From contig CANMQE010000005.1 of assembly GCA_947499975.1 (NCBI GenBank), positions 1 to 64,000 on the forward strand: a stretch of 64,000 bases of DNA. Reading direction: 5' to 3'. The DNA is from an uncultured Sphingomonadaceae bacterium (GTDB taxonomy: Bacteria; Pseudomonadota; Alphaproteobacteria; Sphingomonadales; Sphingomonadaceae). The position numbers and the translations under genes are program-made. The notes beneath the pieces were generated by a model, which ran no database searches, had not been told where the DNA came from, and saw only the letters and a program-made list of their open reading frames with translations. This document shows, piece by piece, positions 43,794 through 53,254 of the stretch; the stretch's first letter is position 1, and the number at the start of each line of letters is the position of its first letter.

Positions 43794-45029
43794 TCAGCGT
43801 GGCTGCCACTTCGACGCGGCGCGCAGGAAGGCCTGTGTCTCATTGTCCGCTTCCTCGCCCATCGGCGGGAAGTAGCTCAGTTTCACCACCACTGTCCGGG
43901 TGGTCGGATCGACGAAGATGTACTGACCCTGCAGGCCGATGGCCGAATAGGCATGGTCGCCCATCGTCCACCACTGCATGCCGTATCCAAGGCCAGGCTC
44001 GGGCACCTGTTCTGTCGGTCTGGTAGACATCGCCACCCATTCGGCGGGTACGATGCGGTGACCATTGGCCACCCCGCCGTCCAGCATCATCTGTCCCACG
44101 CGGGCGAAATCGCGCAGCGTTGCGTTGTAGCCTGCACCGCTAAACTCCCGGCCCACGCCAGGCGCGCCGTCCATAATGAAGAAGCCGTCTGCCTCGGCTC
44201 CCAGAGGCTCCCACAGGTTTTGTGCCGTGTAGGCGGCCAGTGTCATACCGCTGACCCGCTCCAGCAGCAGGCCCAGCACGGCGGTATCCAGCGTCTTGTA
44301 TTCAAACAGCGAACCCGGCGCTGCCTTGCGACCAATGGTGCGCGCTGCATTGGCGAAGCGGACCCGGTTCTGTACCAGCGCACCGATGTGATTGGATGCC
44401 GCAGCGCCGGGATTGGCGAAGTCGTACCGCTCCTCGTAATCGACGCCAGAGCGCATCTGCAGCACCTGTCGCACCGTTACTCCCTGATAGCCCCCGCCCG
44501 CCAGTTCGGGCAAGTAGTGGTCAATCGGATCGTCGAGCGAAACAATCAGTCCCTGCTCGGTTGCCACGCCGACCAGAACGGAGATCAGCGATTTCGTGGC
44601 AGACCACCCCATGAAGCGGTCTGCCGGGGTGCTGTTGTTGCGATAGGCCTCGTAAACGATCTGCCCGTCTTTCAGCACCACGATGGCATTGGTGTACGTG
44701 CGTTCGATCCCTTCCTCGGCGGAATAGGTCTGGCCGTTGAACTCGTAATTGAAATCGAGCGCATGGCTCTCCTGCGGCAGCATCCAGGGCTGGCCTGCGT
44801 GCGGAACGGTGCGAGTGGAAAACAGCGTATCCATGCTGCGGAAGGTCAGGCTGTTGAACGGCTCTTCCAGCATTATCCAGCGCAGGTTCTGCACTGTCAC
44901 CGACACATCGCTGGCTTCCGCGCCGTTCTGCAGCGCCTCTGGCAGGGTGGGTTCGGCAAGGGCGGCGGGGCTGACTATCGCGGCGGTCAGAGCACCAAGG
45001 CTTGCAACGCCGATCTTGAAGCTGTTCAT
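43794..45029 (-). CDS. Serine beta-lactamase-fold hydrolase (class C/esterase type)
   Basis: The protein has 411 residues with a signal peptide ending ALA-EP (residue 26). The catalytic Ser143 and Lys146 lie in WSATKS, and the Tyr motif is in FEYKTLDTAVLG. C-terminal GYGMQWWTM and AIGLQGQYIFVDP are typical of this family, which includes 6-aminohexanoate-dimer hydrolases, carboxylesterases and D-peptidases. The start has AAGGAGAGG upstream. It is convergent with the MarR gene; its natural substrate is unknown. Confidence 0.85.
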   Translation of the reverse strand: MNSFKIGVASLGALTAAIVSPAALAEPTLPEALQNGAEASDVSVTVQNLRWIMLEEPFNSLTFRSMDTLFSTRTVPHAGQPWMLPQESHALDFNYEFNGQTYSAEEGIERTYTNAIVVLKDGQIVYEAYRNNSTPADRFMGWSATKSLISVLVGVATEQGLIVSLDDPIDHYLPELAGGGYQGVTVRQVLQMRSGVDYEERYDFANPGAAASNHIGALVQNRVRFANAARTIGRKAAPGSLFEYKTLDTAVLGLLLERVSGMTLAAYTAQNLWEPLGAEADGFFIMDGAPGVGREFSGAGYNATLRDFARVGQMMLDGGVANGHRIVPAEWVAMSTRPTEQVPEPGLGYGMQWWTMGDHAYSAIGLQGQYIFVDPTTRTVVVKLSYFPPMGEEADNETQAFLRAASKWQPR

Positions 45030-45129
45030 CTGTATCCTCTCCTTGTTTGGAGGAGCATTTACCGGCGGAAGAACAGGTCGACCAGTCCCATATAGGGTAT
45101 GCGGATGCGATTTGTGGCAGAGTAGTTGT

Positions 45130-45455
45130 TTACCAAAGTCGCGCCACCGCGTTGCACACGCGGCGGACCAGATCGGTCTGGCGGCGCCACACCCGCTCAA
45201 CCGTGCTGTTCATCCACTGCACGCCGAGAGAGTCATCGCAGGCCAGAATGGCAAGCCTGGCGGAATGCATCAGCTGTTCTGCGAGGGCAAACCGCGCACG
45301 TAAACGAGAACCAGCAACAGACTGCCAACCAAAGCCAATAGGGTTGCCATGGCAACAACCGGCGCCGCGCCGATGACGCGAGAATTAAATACGGGACAAT
45401 GGTGCAGGCGATCGCGATGATCAGGGAGTAGAGTTGGAGGCTTGCGCGGCATCAG
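45130..45455 (-). pseudogene. Decayed small membrane-protein gene (frameshifted)
   Basis: On the minus strand three adjoining pieces in different frames look like coding sequence. A start MPRKPPT is followed, one frame away, by LYSLIIAIACTIVPYLI (a membrane helix). In another frame comes RVIGAAPVVAMATLLALVG plus LLLVLVYVRG (a second helix). The third frame then gives AEQLMHSARLAILACDDSL and MNSTVERVWRRQTDLV up to a stop at 45130-45132. This pattern suggests one gene broken by two frameshifts. I do not recognise the family. The rest of the 479-bp gap between the hydrolase and padR genes shows no gene. Confidence 0.35.
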
Positions 45456-45508
45456 TGCTGGCTTGCAGGGGGGTGGTACGCAGTGCCGCGTTGCTCTGAC
45501 AGAGCCAT

Positions 45509-46042
45509 CTAGAAAGCCAGGGGCCATTCTTCAGCTATTCCGGACAACGCTTTCATGGCTTTACGCTCGGCTGCGTAGATATCGCGATAGTATTGGACAA
45601 CGATACTGCCCACGGCGTCGAGCGCTTCGGCATCGGCCCGAGAAGCCAGATCTTTGTCGACGCCTTCGAGGGCCGAAATCGTCTCCCCGAGCGCTTCTTG
45701 GCCTTCGTTGCGCGGCAACAATGGCAAGAAGACCAACCCGGCGATCCTGTCTGAATAGACTGATTCACGCGAGCGGAGAGCCTCGCGAACGAGCTGATGC
45801 ATCAAATCGCGTCCGGTCGGAGTGAGCTCATAGGCTTTGCGCCTGGGTCCCTTGTCACTTTCCTCAGTTTCCACGAGGACGAAGCCCTCGCGTTCGAGCT
45901 GTCCAAGTGTCTTGTAAATCGTCGACATGCCGATCTTGGCCCATTCGCGCATTCGCGATCGGCGCGCGAACTCCTCCATCTCGAAGCCGTAGCGCAGGCC
46001 TTTGCCGATGAGGGCCAGTACGATCATGCGGGGTTGATGCAT
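45509..46042 (-). CDS. PadR-family transcriptional regulator
   Basis: The protein has 177 residues. The N-terminal winged helix (about 5-85) shows the PadR pattern LALIGKGLRYGFEMEEF, then STIYKTLGQLEREGFV and RRKAYELTPTGRDL. The C-terminal helical domain is the dimerisation/effector part (Vir_act_alpha type). ATG 46042 is chosen for its fit to the family; a GTG at 46072 would add ten residues. It is divergent from the DUF2306 gene, with a palindrome between them. Confidence 0.87.
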   Translation of the reverse strand: MHQPRMIVLALIGKGLRYGFEMEEFARRSRMREWAKIGMSTIYKTLGQLEREGFVLVETEESDKGPRRKAYELTPTGRDLMHQLVREALRSRESVYSDRIAGLVFLPLLPRNEGQEALGETISALEGVDKDLASRADAEALDAVGSIVVQYYRDIYAAERKAMKALSGIAEEWPLAF

Positions 46043-46091
46043 AGCGCCGTGCTTTTCGCCGCGTGGGCGCACTTCGTAAAGGCTTGACCGC

Positions 46092-46108
46092 TATTCTCCA
46101 ATAGAATA
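46092..46108. promoter_or_regulatory. Palindromic operator candidate in the padR-DUF2306 gap
   Basis: TATTCT-CCAAT-AGAATA has perfect 6-bp arms. It sits between TTGACC (46084-46089) and the TACCTA region (46107-46112), a possible plus-strand -35 and -10 with 17-bp spacing. A repressor bound here would block the DUF2306 promoter. Confidence 0.55.
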
Positions 46109-46134
46109 CCTATCGGTGCGAAGGGGGAGAGGGC

Positions 46135-46704
46135 ATGGAAATCACTTCGATCACGCAATATTGGCACGATCCCGTCCTGGCCGGTCTGCATGTGCTGTTT
46201 GCATTCGTGGCACTCATCAGCGGCATGGTAGTCATCTTACGTCAAAAGGGCGGACCGTGGCACAAGCGGATCGGATATCTCTACCTCGTATCAATGCTCG
46301 CCGTTAACGGCAGTGCACTGTTCCAGGCCGACCTGGCCCTGTCCGATCCGTTCGTGATAGCGTCATTCGTAAGCCTCGCGACGCTCTTGGCGGCGATGGT
46401 TTGTGCATTCAAATTCCGTAATTCCCGTTCTCCAGCCATCCTTGCGGCGCACGGTACGATGATGGGCTGGTCCTATTTCGGCTTGCTGGCAGCAGGACTT
46501 ACCCAGTCGCTGACTGCGAGCGAGATCTATGCATACGAAGGCTGGGATCAGAACGAGAGCGGCGTTTATGTTCTTGTCGCGCTGGCTGCGCTATGGACGA
46601 TTTGGCATATCAATCGCGACACGAAGCGACTTCGCAAGGCCGCTCGCAGGAAGCGCGAGCGGTTGCCTGCTGACAAACGCCGCGGCGCAGACTCACCAGC
46701 TTAG
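46135..46704 (+). CDS. DUF2306-family membrane protein
   Basis: The protein has 189 residues with about five membrane helices. The pattern LHVLFAFVALISGMVVILRQKGGPWHKRIGYLY (residues about 18-50) with its His and Gly-Pro-x-His is typical of DUF2306. The C-terminus is strongly basic (RRKRERLPADKRRG). The start follows AAGGGGGAGAGGG. It is likely regulated by the divergent PadR protein. No biochemical role is known to me for the family. Confidence 0.8.
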   Translation: MEITSITQYWHDPVLAGLHVLFAFVALISGMVVILRQKGGPWHKRIGYLYLVSMLAVNGSALFQADLALSDPFVIASFVSLATLLAAMVCAFKFRNSRSPAILAAHGTMMGWSYFGLLAAGLTQSLTASEIYAYEGWDQNESGVYVLVALAALWTIWHINRDTKRLRKAARRKRERLPADKRRGADSPA

Positions 46705-47078
46705 CGTACAGAACCCGACCACTGCTGTGCCCTTAAGGGTCTTCATTCGTGCCAGTTTCTGTCACCCCTTATTCTGTTCTGTTATCGCTGCAACAACCCA
46801 CGTCGCGGCCAGTGAAGCTCGCGAAGTGGAGGATTGCCTGTCAAGGAAAGGTCGAATTCTTTCGCACGGCGAGACACGTCCTTCCCCGTCGAGTTTATCG
46901 AGCTTGTCGATCACTTCACTGATGGCCTCATCGCATCCAGCAATGGCGCCCACGTCGGCCTGGTTCACCAGTGCGATCTCTTGGCGGCCGAACCAGGGAA
47001 AGGCGGATCTTCACGAAACGACGCGGTTGGGAATAATGGCTTAGCCTCACCCTCCCCGATGTCTTGAGGATCGAACGG
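46705..47078. other. Gap with no recognised gene
   Basis: These 374 bp hold only a 68-codon minus-strand frame (46762-46968, starting at GTG) with no known motif and no ribosome site. I see no promoter or terminator of note. It may be decayed DNA, since broken genes lie on both sides. Confidence 0.4.
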
Positions 47079-48284
47079 TTAACTGGCGACCCATAGAATG
47101 ACCTGCCCCAGGATAGTAAGGACACATAAGCTAAAGCCGATTGCAGGAACTGCAGTCCAGAGATCTGGCACGTCACTAGGTTGCGATTGTCGCTTCAATT
47201 GCCAAAGGGATGCATTCACCAAAGCAAAAACGACCAAGATCACAAAACTCGTTCCAGATGCCAATGTGCCGAGTGGAACGAAAAGCGCCAGCAAGAGCGC
47301 AGCTGCCAGGACTAATAGCGTCGCTAGAACTGGTGTGTCGGTCGTATCGCTGACCTTGCCAACCCCGGAAGGAACGCCCCCTCAAGCGTCGCGACCCAAG
47401 TCCATCAATAGCCGACTGGCCGCGACAATCTGCGTCAGGGCACCGTTTACGATAACCAGAAGGCTGGCAAGCGCCAGCGGAAGCGCTGGAAAGCCACTCT
47501 CGCGGGTTGCGGCAAAAACCAAGGGGGCATCGGCATTGGCTATGGATTCGATGTTTCCGAGCCCGCCAAGCGCCATTGCGATCAGAAAATAGAATGCGAA
47601 CACGAGAACAATGGTAATCACGATACCGCGCGACAGATTGCGCTTTGGCTCTTTCAGCTCTTCCGCAGTCTGCGCCATGTCGCCAAAACCGATAAAGCTA
47701 TAGATTGCCAGAAACGCACCGGCGAGTATCCCCGTGAATGCTGGTGATCGAACTTCGCTGAACACGTCGCCGCGCAACATCAGCCCTGGCCAAGCCAGAA
47801 GTCCATCGCGCGTAAGCCACAGGATGAGGAGCAGGGCTGCAAGGCCGATGATCGTTGTTGATGTCATGAACCATGCCGCCTGCTTCATTCCCGCTATCGA
47901 AACGATGCCGACAACGCCCAGCAGCCCGACCGTCGCAACCCAACCGGGGACGTTCGCGAAGCTCGACAGGTAGCTTACGAACCCGGTGGTAATGGTAGCA
48001 CCGGACACGATGTTGGCGACTATCAGCAACCACCCGACAATGGCGGGAAGACGCAATCGGTCGCCGAAGGCAGCCTCGACATAGTCGATCGCTCCCACAG
48101 CGGTCGGCACGCGGGCGCCAACCTCCGCGAATGAAAGGGCGGTGAATACCGCTACCAGCCCTGCGAGGGCGTAAGCCAAGGGTGCAGCCGCACCTGCTTC
48201 ACCCAACACCTCGCCAATAACTACGAAAATGCCTGCGCCCAGGATCGTGCCGGTTCCGTAGAAAACCAAGCCCCGCAAATCCAT
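47079..48284 (-). pseudogene. APC-family amino acid permease interrupted by one in-frame TGA
   Basis: The frame encodes a normal APC permease start (LVFYGTGTILGAGIFVVIGE) and ten or more membrane helices up to LLMDLGRDA. It then meets TGA at 47384-47382 and continues in the same frame as GGVPSGVGKVSDTTDTPVL followed by two more helices, to a stop at 47079. The whole length (402 codons with the stop) fits the family. The break lies in the conserved cytoplasmic loop GRDxxxP. The likely cause is one base change (TGG or CGA to TGA). The first 300 codons alone might give a partial protein. Confidence 0.8.
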
Positions 48285-48323
48285 GTCGCGCTTTAAGCTG
48301 ATAACTTCCTCCTCAGAAAATAA

Positions 48324-48446
48324 TTACCGGGAGCTTTTCGCGTTCCCGACATCGAGGAGGCCTGGGAAACCCTTGAGGGGCGTCTCAATGCTCAGGAGAA
48401 AGCGCAGGATATCGTGGCACAGACAGTTTCGCCGAGACCGAAATAA
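48324..48446 (+). pseudogene. Orphan C-terminal gene fragment
   Basis: A 40-codon open stretch without start codon reads RVPDIEEAWETLEGRLNAQ, then EKAQDIVAQTVSPRPK and a TAA. The composition and helix pattern are those of a real protein end, but I cannot name the family. It may be left from a deletion that joined the permease and fructokinase region. No other gene is seen in 48285-48526. Confidence 0.3.
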
Positions 48447-48526
48447 GCACTTCGGTCGATGCTGCACTCAAGCAGGAACAGGAGGTGTTGACGATCATCT
48501 GCTGAAAGCCGCGAGGATTCTGGAAA

Positions 48527-49423
48527 TCAAGAAGGCAAGCTGTGGGCCCCAGCAGCAAGGAGCAGCGCGCCAGAGATGCCAGAGTCCGTATTCAGTCCCG
48601 GAGCAACAACCTCCTGTTTGTCGCGCCCGGGAAGGTAGTTGGCACCGGCCTTCGCACTCGCTCGCCTGACCCGCTCGATGAGGCCGGGCGTCTGAGTGAC
48701 CCCTCCGCCCAAAACTACGCGTTCGACTGCGCAGCAGGCAAACATAGTGTGACAGGCTTGTGCGAGATAACCGGCAACCATTTCATGGGCCTCGTGGTCT
48801 TCAGGCAGGTCTGACAGTGTACTGCCCCATCGCGCAAGGATGGCGGGACCGCTGGCAAGACCTTCCAGACAGTCACCGTGGAATGAACAAGCGCCTTTGA
48901 AATCGCGATCGTTTGCGCCTCTACGAGGGTAGAAATGTCCCATTTCCGGGTGACCCGCGCCACCCAACAAATTGCCATCGACGATCATTCCGCCACCCAC
49001 TCCGGTGCCGACGGTGATGTAGGCCATGCTGCTTGTGCCGCGACCAGCACCGAGGTGAAATTCACCAAGGGCTGCGCCGTTCACATCGGTATCGAAACCG
49101 ATCGGCACGCCAAGCTCGGATGCGAAGTAACCGGTGAGATCGCAATTGCTCCAGCCCGGCTTTGGCGTTTCGGTGATACGGCCCCATTGCGAAGATTGCC
49201 GGTCAAGTTCGACCGGGCCAAACGATGCGATCCCCAGCGCCGAGATGGACGATTGCCGCGCAAACCAGTCCCGCGTTTGAGCCAGGGTGGAGGCGGGGTC
49301 GGTTGTCGGAATGCTCTCGCGCGTAAGGATTTTTCCTTCAGCAGTGCCGGTTGCGAGCACGAACTTGGTCCCGCCTGCTTCGATTGCGCCCAAGAGCATT
49401 CCGGAATCCGATTGCGCAGCCAT
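48527..49423 (-). CDS. ROK-family sugar kinase (fructokinase-like)
   Basis: The protein has 298 residues. The ATP phosphate loop AIEAGGTKFVLATG, the catalytic Asp in GFDTDVNGAALGE and the ROK zinc motif (His in GHPEMGHF, Cys in CSFHGDC) are present. The subgroup with this zinc pattern includes bacterial fructokinases. It would phosphorylate fructose released by the levansucrase encoded just upstream, whose TGA overlaps its ATG by one base. Confidence 0.85.
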   Translation of the reverse strand: MAAQSDSGMLLGAIEAGGTKFVLATGTAEGKILTRESIPTTDPASTLAQTRDWFARQSSISALGIASFGPVELDRQSSQWGRITETPKPGWSNCDLTGYFASELGVPIGFDTDVNGAALGEFHLGAGRGTSSMAYITVGTGVGGGMIVDGNLLGGAGHPEMGHFYPRRGANDRDFKGACSFHGDCLEGLASGPAILARWGSTLSDLPEDHEAHEMVAGYLAQACHTMFACCAVERVVLGGGVTQTPGLIERVRRASAKAGANYLPGRDKQEVVAPGLNTDSGISGALLLAAGAHSLPS

Positions 49424-50565
49424 CAACCGAGCACCAATCTGGAGCGGTTGCCATCAAGCGCGATACGCAGAAACGGAGCAAACGTGCCGCCAAAACGAGC
49501 GCGGCGAGATTCAATTTCCGGTTTCTCTGGTTCTTCCGGCCCCCAATAATCCACGAAGCTTGTCACAGTGAGGTCAGGCAGGACCCACCAACTGTAGGCT
49601 TGCGTGGGGCGTTCAGCCGGATTGGCGATGACCAGTCCATGACCGTTCAGTAGCGTCCAGGGTCCTTCGATAGATTTCGAAGTAGCGCCATACATCCCTG
49701 TGGGCGCCTCGATACCCGGTGCGAAAACGCCGCGCTGGGTGGACCAGAAAAGATACAGCGCGCCGGCGTGCTCGACAATATGCGGGCGCTCCAGCTCATT
49801 GTTCACTTCGGTTGCCTGCACAAGCGGGGGCAACAGGCCGAATTGACCATCCTGTGCCTCCGCAGCTATTCCGATCACGCCGTCGTGCGCACTGGGCTGG
49901 CATGCCGACGAACCGGTGAACAGAACGAAATTTGCGCCATCCTTATCGCGGAAATAGCTGGGGTCGCGAAATGCCTTTATCTTGCCAGCCTCGCCTTCGT
50001 TTTCGTCAGCCGGACGGTAGATATCGCCATCCGCCTCGATGATTTCGGCGGGTTCCGACCAGGCTGAGAACTCACCCGTTTCAGTCAATGTCGATTGCGT
50101 GGAGAATATCCGCTGGTGATAGGTAAGCTTCCGGTCACCCTTTCGGCCCGCTGCCGTAAAATAGAGCGTAACCACGCCATCTTCCAATTTCGCGGAGCCC
50201 GACCATTCTCTTGCGCCCGGCGATAAGCCTTCCGGCAGCGTGCGTGCAATATGTTGGAACCGGTCGCCACGGCGATGGAAGTGATGAATGCGCGCCATGT
50301 GGTGGCGCTGCTCGGGATCGGCTTCCCGCGGCACGGCAAGCGCGAACCAGAGTTCTCCGCCTTGCCATTCCACGGGCATCCCACCTGGATCGGCAAGCGG
50401 CCAGGCATCCCAGACATCCAGGTCAGGAGACATGGGACTGGCACAGTCTTTGTCTATCACAGGAGCCTGGTTGGTATCGTCGAGTTGCAGCTTTCGTAAG
50501 GCGCTGGCGGACCATACAGTGGTTCTGATGCTCGGAGTGTCTGCTGTGGCCGCGCTCGGTTTCAT
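49423..50565 (-). CDS. GH68 levansucrase-type fructosyltransferase without signal peptide
   Basis: The protein has 380 residues. The GH68 triad is visible: nucleophile Asp53 in VWDAWPL, transition-state Asp201 in FRDPSYF and acid/base Glu259 in NELERPH. It splits sucrose and transfers fructose to levan or water. The N-terminus (MKPSAATADTPSIRTTVWSA) is not a signal peptide; the same is known for Zymomonas levansucrase. ATG 50565 has a CAGGT ribosome site; a longer frame from 50628 has none and also lacks a signal. It forms an operon with the ROK kinase. Confidence 0.88.
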   Translation of the reverse strand: MKPSAATADTPSIRTTVWSASALRKLQLDDTNQAPVIDKDCASPMSPDLDVWDAWPLADPGGMPVEWQGGELWFALAVPREADPEQRHHMARIHHFHRRGDRFQHIARTLPEGLSPGAREWSGSAKLEDGVVTLYFTAAGRKGDRKLTYHQRIFSTQSTLTETGEFSAWSEPAEIIEADGDIYRPADENEGEAGKIKAFRDPSYFRDKDGANFVLFTGSSACQPSAHDGVIGIAAEAQDGQFGLLPPLVQATEVNNELERPHIVEHAGALYLFWSTQRGVFAPGIEAPTGMYGATSKSIEGPWTLLNGHGLVIANPAERPTQAYSWWVLPDLTVTSFVDYWGPEEPEKPEIESRRARFGGTFAPFLRIALDGNRSRLVLG

Positions 50566-50699
50566 ACTACCTGCTCTATCTTGTCGACGCACCATCGCGT
50601 CCAGCCACGCAGGGGTCGAACGGTGCATTAGTATGGGAAAGTATGGCCGGCGGACATAAGGAGGAGCATCCGCCGGCCACTATCGCTGATCCGGAAAGA

Positions 50700-53165
50700 T
50701 CAGAACTCGACCCTGACCGACGCCGATACCGTACGGCCCGCGATCGAGCGGGCTCGGACAATACCGTTGCCGGGGATCGAACCTTCTTCGGCTTCGGTGT
50801 AGCCGTAGGAATTGAAGAGGTTGTTGGCATTGAGCGAAAGCTCGAGACGATCGAGCGGGCGAACAGCAAGGAAGGCATTGACCTGTGCATAGGCGGGAAG
50901 CACCAAGTCATTGCTGTCCTGTGTGAAGCTTTCCGTCGTGCCGATCAGGTTCAGTCCAGCGGTGAAGAAGTCGTCTTCGTACTGCGCTGTACCCTGATAG
51001 ACAAAGTCGGCCTGGCGACGCGGGGTATTGCCAATGACTGCGGCGTTATTTGCATCGACGATCTCGGAATCGGTCCAGGTCGCACCTGCCGAAAGCAAGA
51101 AGGGGCCGATGGCGTAGCTGCCTTCCAGTTCGACGCCGAACGCCTCATACTCGTTGTCAGTCAGCAATAGTGGAGCGATCTCTACATTGGATTCCGCCAC
51201 TTCGGCATAGAAACCCGTGGCATAGAGGCGCAGACCGCCGCCCTGATACTTCACACCGCCTTCAAGCTGATTGACCTCGGCAATCACGCCACTGTCACCA
51301 CCCGGCAAGCTGCCGTCTATCGTGCTGACTGCTGGCGAGAACAGGCTGCGATCGGCCGTGTGGCGACCGCCCTGACTGTAGCGTGCGAAAACCGAGAGGT
51401 CGTCGGTCAGCAGGTAGTTGGCGCCGAGCGAGAACGAGAAGTAGTTGTAATCATAGTTAACCGGACGGGCATTGTTGAGGGGCAGGACGCTGGTCTGCGC
51501 TTCTGCCGGGTCGATCATGCCGTCGTTATTGAAGTCGAAGCTGGTCAGGCCATTGCCGAAACCAGTGTCGCTTCCGGTGATCGTGCCATCGGCCGACCCG
51601 AAGTCGTAGCGGACACTGCCGTCAAGGGTCAGGCTGCCAATTTCGGCCGATATAGCGGCAAAGGGGGCATAGGTGTCATAACTGACATCGTAGTTCCGGC
51701 GGCAGCAATTGCCGAAGAAGCTGGCACCAAAGCCCACCACGCCGTTCTGGGTGACAAGATCGCCATCGGCATCGCGGACATCGACAAGTACGGCGTCGCC
51801 ATCACCTTCGATCGTCTGGACGAAAGAAGTCCAGAGCCAATCGGTATCGACCTCCTGGCGCGAGGCGTAGAAACCGCCGAGGAAGGTAATACGCGCGCTA
51901 CCCGCATCGAATTCCTTTGAAAGGCGCAGGTCGTTCGAAATATTGTCAAGATTGTTCAGGCGGACGTTGAACAGCACCACGTTCGTCAACAGACCGTTTC
52001 CGCCGATCGATCCCGCATCCGCAACCTGCCCAGAGTTGGGGCCGCTGGCGAATTCGATCGTCGAACCTGCGCCGCCGATGCCATCGGCGATCGATTGCGC
52101 CGATCCTGCACTGGCCGGGAAAGGCGATACGAAGCTGCCGGAATTATCTGCGAAGCGGAAACGTTCGGTCAGTACCCAACCGTCGGCAAACTCGATCTCG
52201 GCTTCGAGGCCGAGCGCCGCGGACTTGACCGAAAGACCATCGTGCAGGTCATAGGTGGTCGGATTGTTGTCGCCGTCCAGCGTCGCTGCCGTGGTGATGT
52301 ACCGGCTGTAGAGCGAGTCGGTGCGCGGATCGAAATTGTCGATCGCCTGATAGTCCGGATCGGAATTCGTCCCGCCTACGAAGACCGGCTGAGGCAGGAT
52401 CGTCGGCGTGCTGTCATCCAGATACTTGCCGTAGATGCGGATGTAGCCGCCATCGAATTCCTGCGTGAAGTTCGCGCGGATCTGGCCACCGTTACTGCCG
52501 GTGTATCCGATATCACGGTTGCCTTCGCCGGTGCGATAGAAGCCGCCGACATGGAAATAGCTATCGTCGGTCAGGCTGGCGCCATAATCAAAGTCGAGAC
52601 GATAGGTCTCATAATCGAGACCCACCGTGCCGGCGATCGCGCCGCCTTCGCGCTCTCCGGTCTTCGAAATGAAGTTGATGACGCCGCCGGGGGAGTTGGA
52701 TGCGAAAGTCGAGGCTGAACCGCCGCGAACGGTTTCGACGCGACCGACGTTGCGATCAGCACGAATAAAATTGTCGGAGTTGCCGAAGACGATGTCGCCA
52801 AATTCGAGCACCGGAAGGCCATCTTCCTGCAGCTGGATATAGCGCGCACCACCGGTCGACACGGGAATACCGCGAACGGCGATATTGGCATTGCCTTCAC
52901 CGCCTGAAGCTTCGGCACGGATGCCGGGGATCTGACGAACCAGGTCAGCGGCAGAGCGCGGGTTGATGTCGGTAATCGCATCGGCATCGATCACGCTCAG
53001 CGAAACCGACGTCTCCAGTTCATTGCCGCCGCGTGCAACCGCGGTCACGAAGATCGTATTTTCCTCCTCGGCCACTTCTTCGCCAGGGGCAGCATCCTGT
53101 GCAAGGACAGGGCTGCAAATGGCCGAAAGGGCAACACCGAAGGCAAGTGCGTGACGGAACTTCAT
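50700..53165 (-). CDS. TonB-dependent receptor of the sucrose/levan locus
   Basis: The protein has 821 residues with a signal peptide ending VLA-QD (near residue 23). The TonB box region NTIFVTAVARGG, plug sequences (NANIAVRGIPVS, VRGGSASTFASNSPGGVIN) and the barrel ending SVRVEF are complete. It starts at ATG 53165 with AGGAG upstream. Twin LacI-type operators lie in its promoter, and the genes before and after it are GH68, ROK and an MFS sugar carrier. Uptake of sucrose or fructooligosaccharides is the likely role. Confidence 0.9.
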   Translation of the reverse strand: MKFRHALAFGVALSAICSPVLAQDAAPGEEVAEEENTIFVTAVARGGNELETSVSLSVIDADAITDINPRSAADLVRQIPGIRAEASGGEGNANIAVRGIPVSTGGARYIQLQEDGLPVLEFGDIVFGNSDNFIRADRNVGRVETVRGGSASTFASNSPGGVINFISKTGEREGGAIAGTVGLDYETYRLDFDYGASLTDDSYFHVGGFYRTGEGNRDIGYTGSNGGQIRANFTQEFDGGYIRIYGKYLDDSTPTILPQPVFVGGTNSDPDYQAIDNFDPRTDSLYSRYITTAATLDGDNNPTTYDLHDGLSVKSAALGLEAEIEFADGWVLTERFRFADNSGSFVSPFPASAGSAQSIADGIGGAGSTIEFASGPNSGQVADAGSIGGNGLLTNVVLFNVRLNNLDNISNDLRLSKEFDAGSARITFLGGFYASRQEVDTDWLWTSFVQTIEGDGDAVLVDVRDADGDLVTQNGVVGFGASFFGNCCRRNYDVSYDTYAPFAAISAEIGSLTLDGSVRYDFGSADGTITGSDTGFGNGLTSFDFNNDGMIDPAEAQTSVLPLNNARPVNYDYNYFSFSLGANYLLTDDLSVFARYSQGGRHTADRSLFSPAVSTIDGSLPGGDSGVIAEVNQLEGGVKYQGGGLRLYATGFYAEVAESNVEIAPLLLTDNEYEAFGVELEGSYAIGPFLLSAGATWTDSEIVDANNAAVIGNTPRRQADFVYQGTAQYEDDFFTAGLNLIGTTESFTQDSNDLVLPAYAQVNAFLAVRPLDRLELSLNANNLFNSYGYTEAEEGSIPGNGIVRARSIAGRTVSASVRVEF

Positions 53166-53225
53166 GACAAACTCTCCTAGATCGTTCGCGCTATCTTGCA
53201 CGATTCGCCTTTAGGGGTACGCAAA

Positions 53226-53254
53226 TTTAAATCGATTGCAATAAGAAAGTGCAA
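53226..53254 (-). promoter_or_regulatory. Receptor promoter overlapped by LacI operators
   Basis: On the minus strand TTGCAC (53254-53249) and TTTAAA (53231-53226) are 17 bp apart. The -35 box lies inside one LacI-type palindrome and the -10 inside the edge of the second, so repressor binding would exclude RNA polymerase. Confidence 0.55.

Noticed and set aside
47382-47384. In-frame TGA read as selenocysteine
   Set aside because: APC permeases are not selenoproteins and no SECIS-like hairpin is evident just after the TGA; a nonsense change is simpler.
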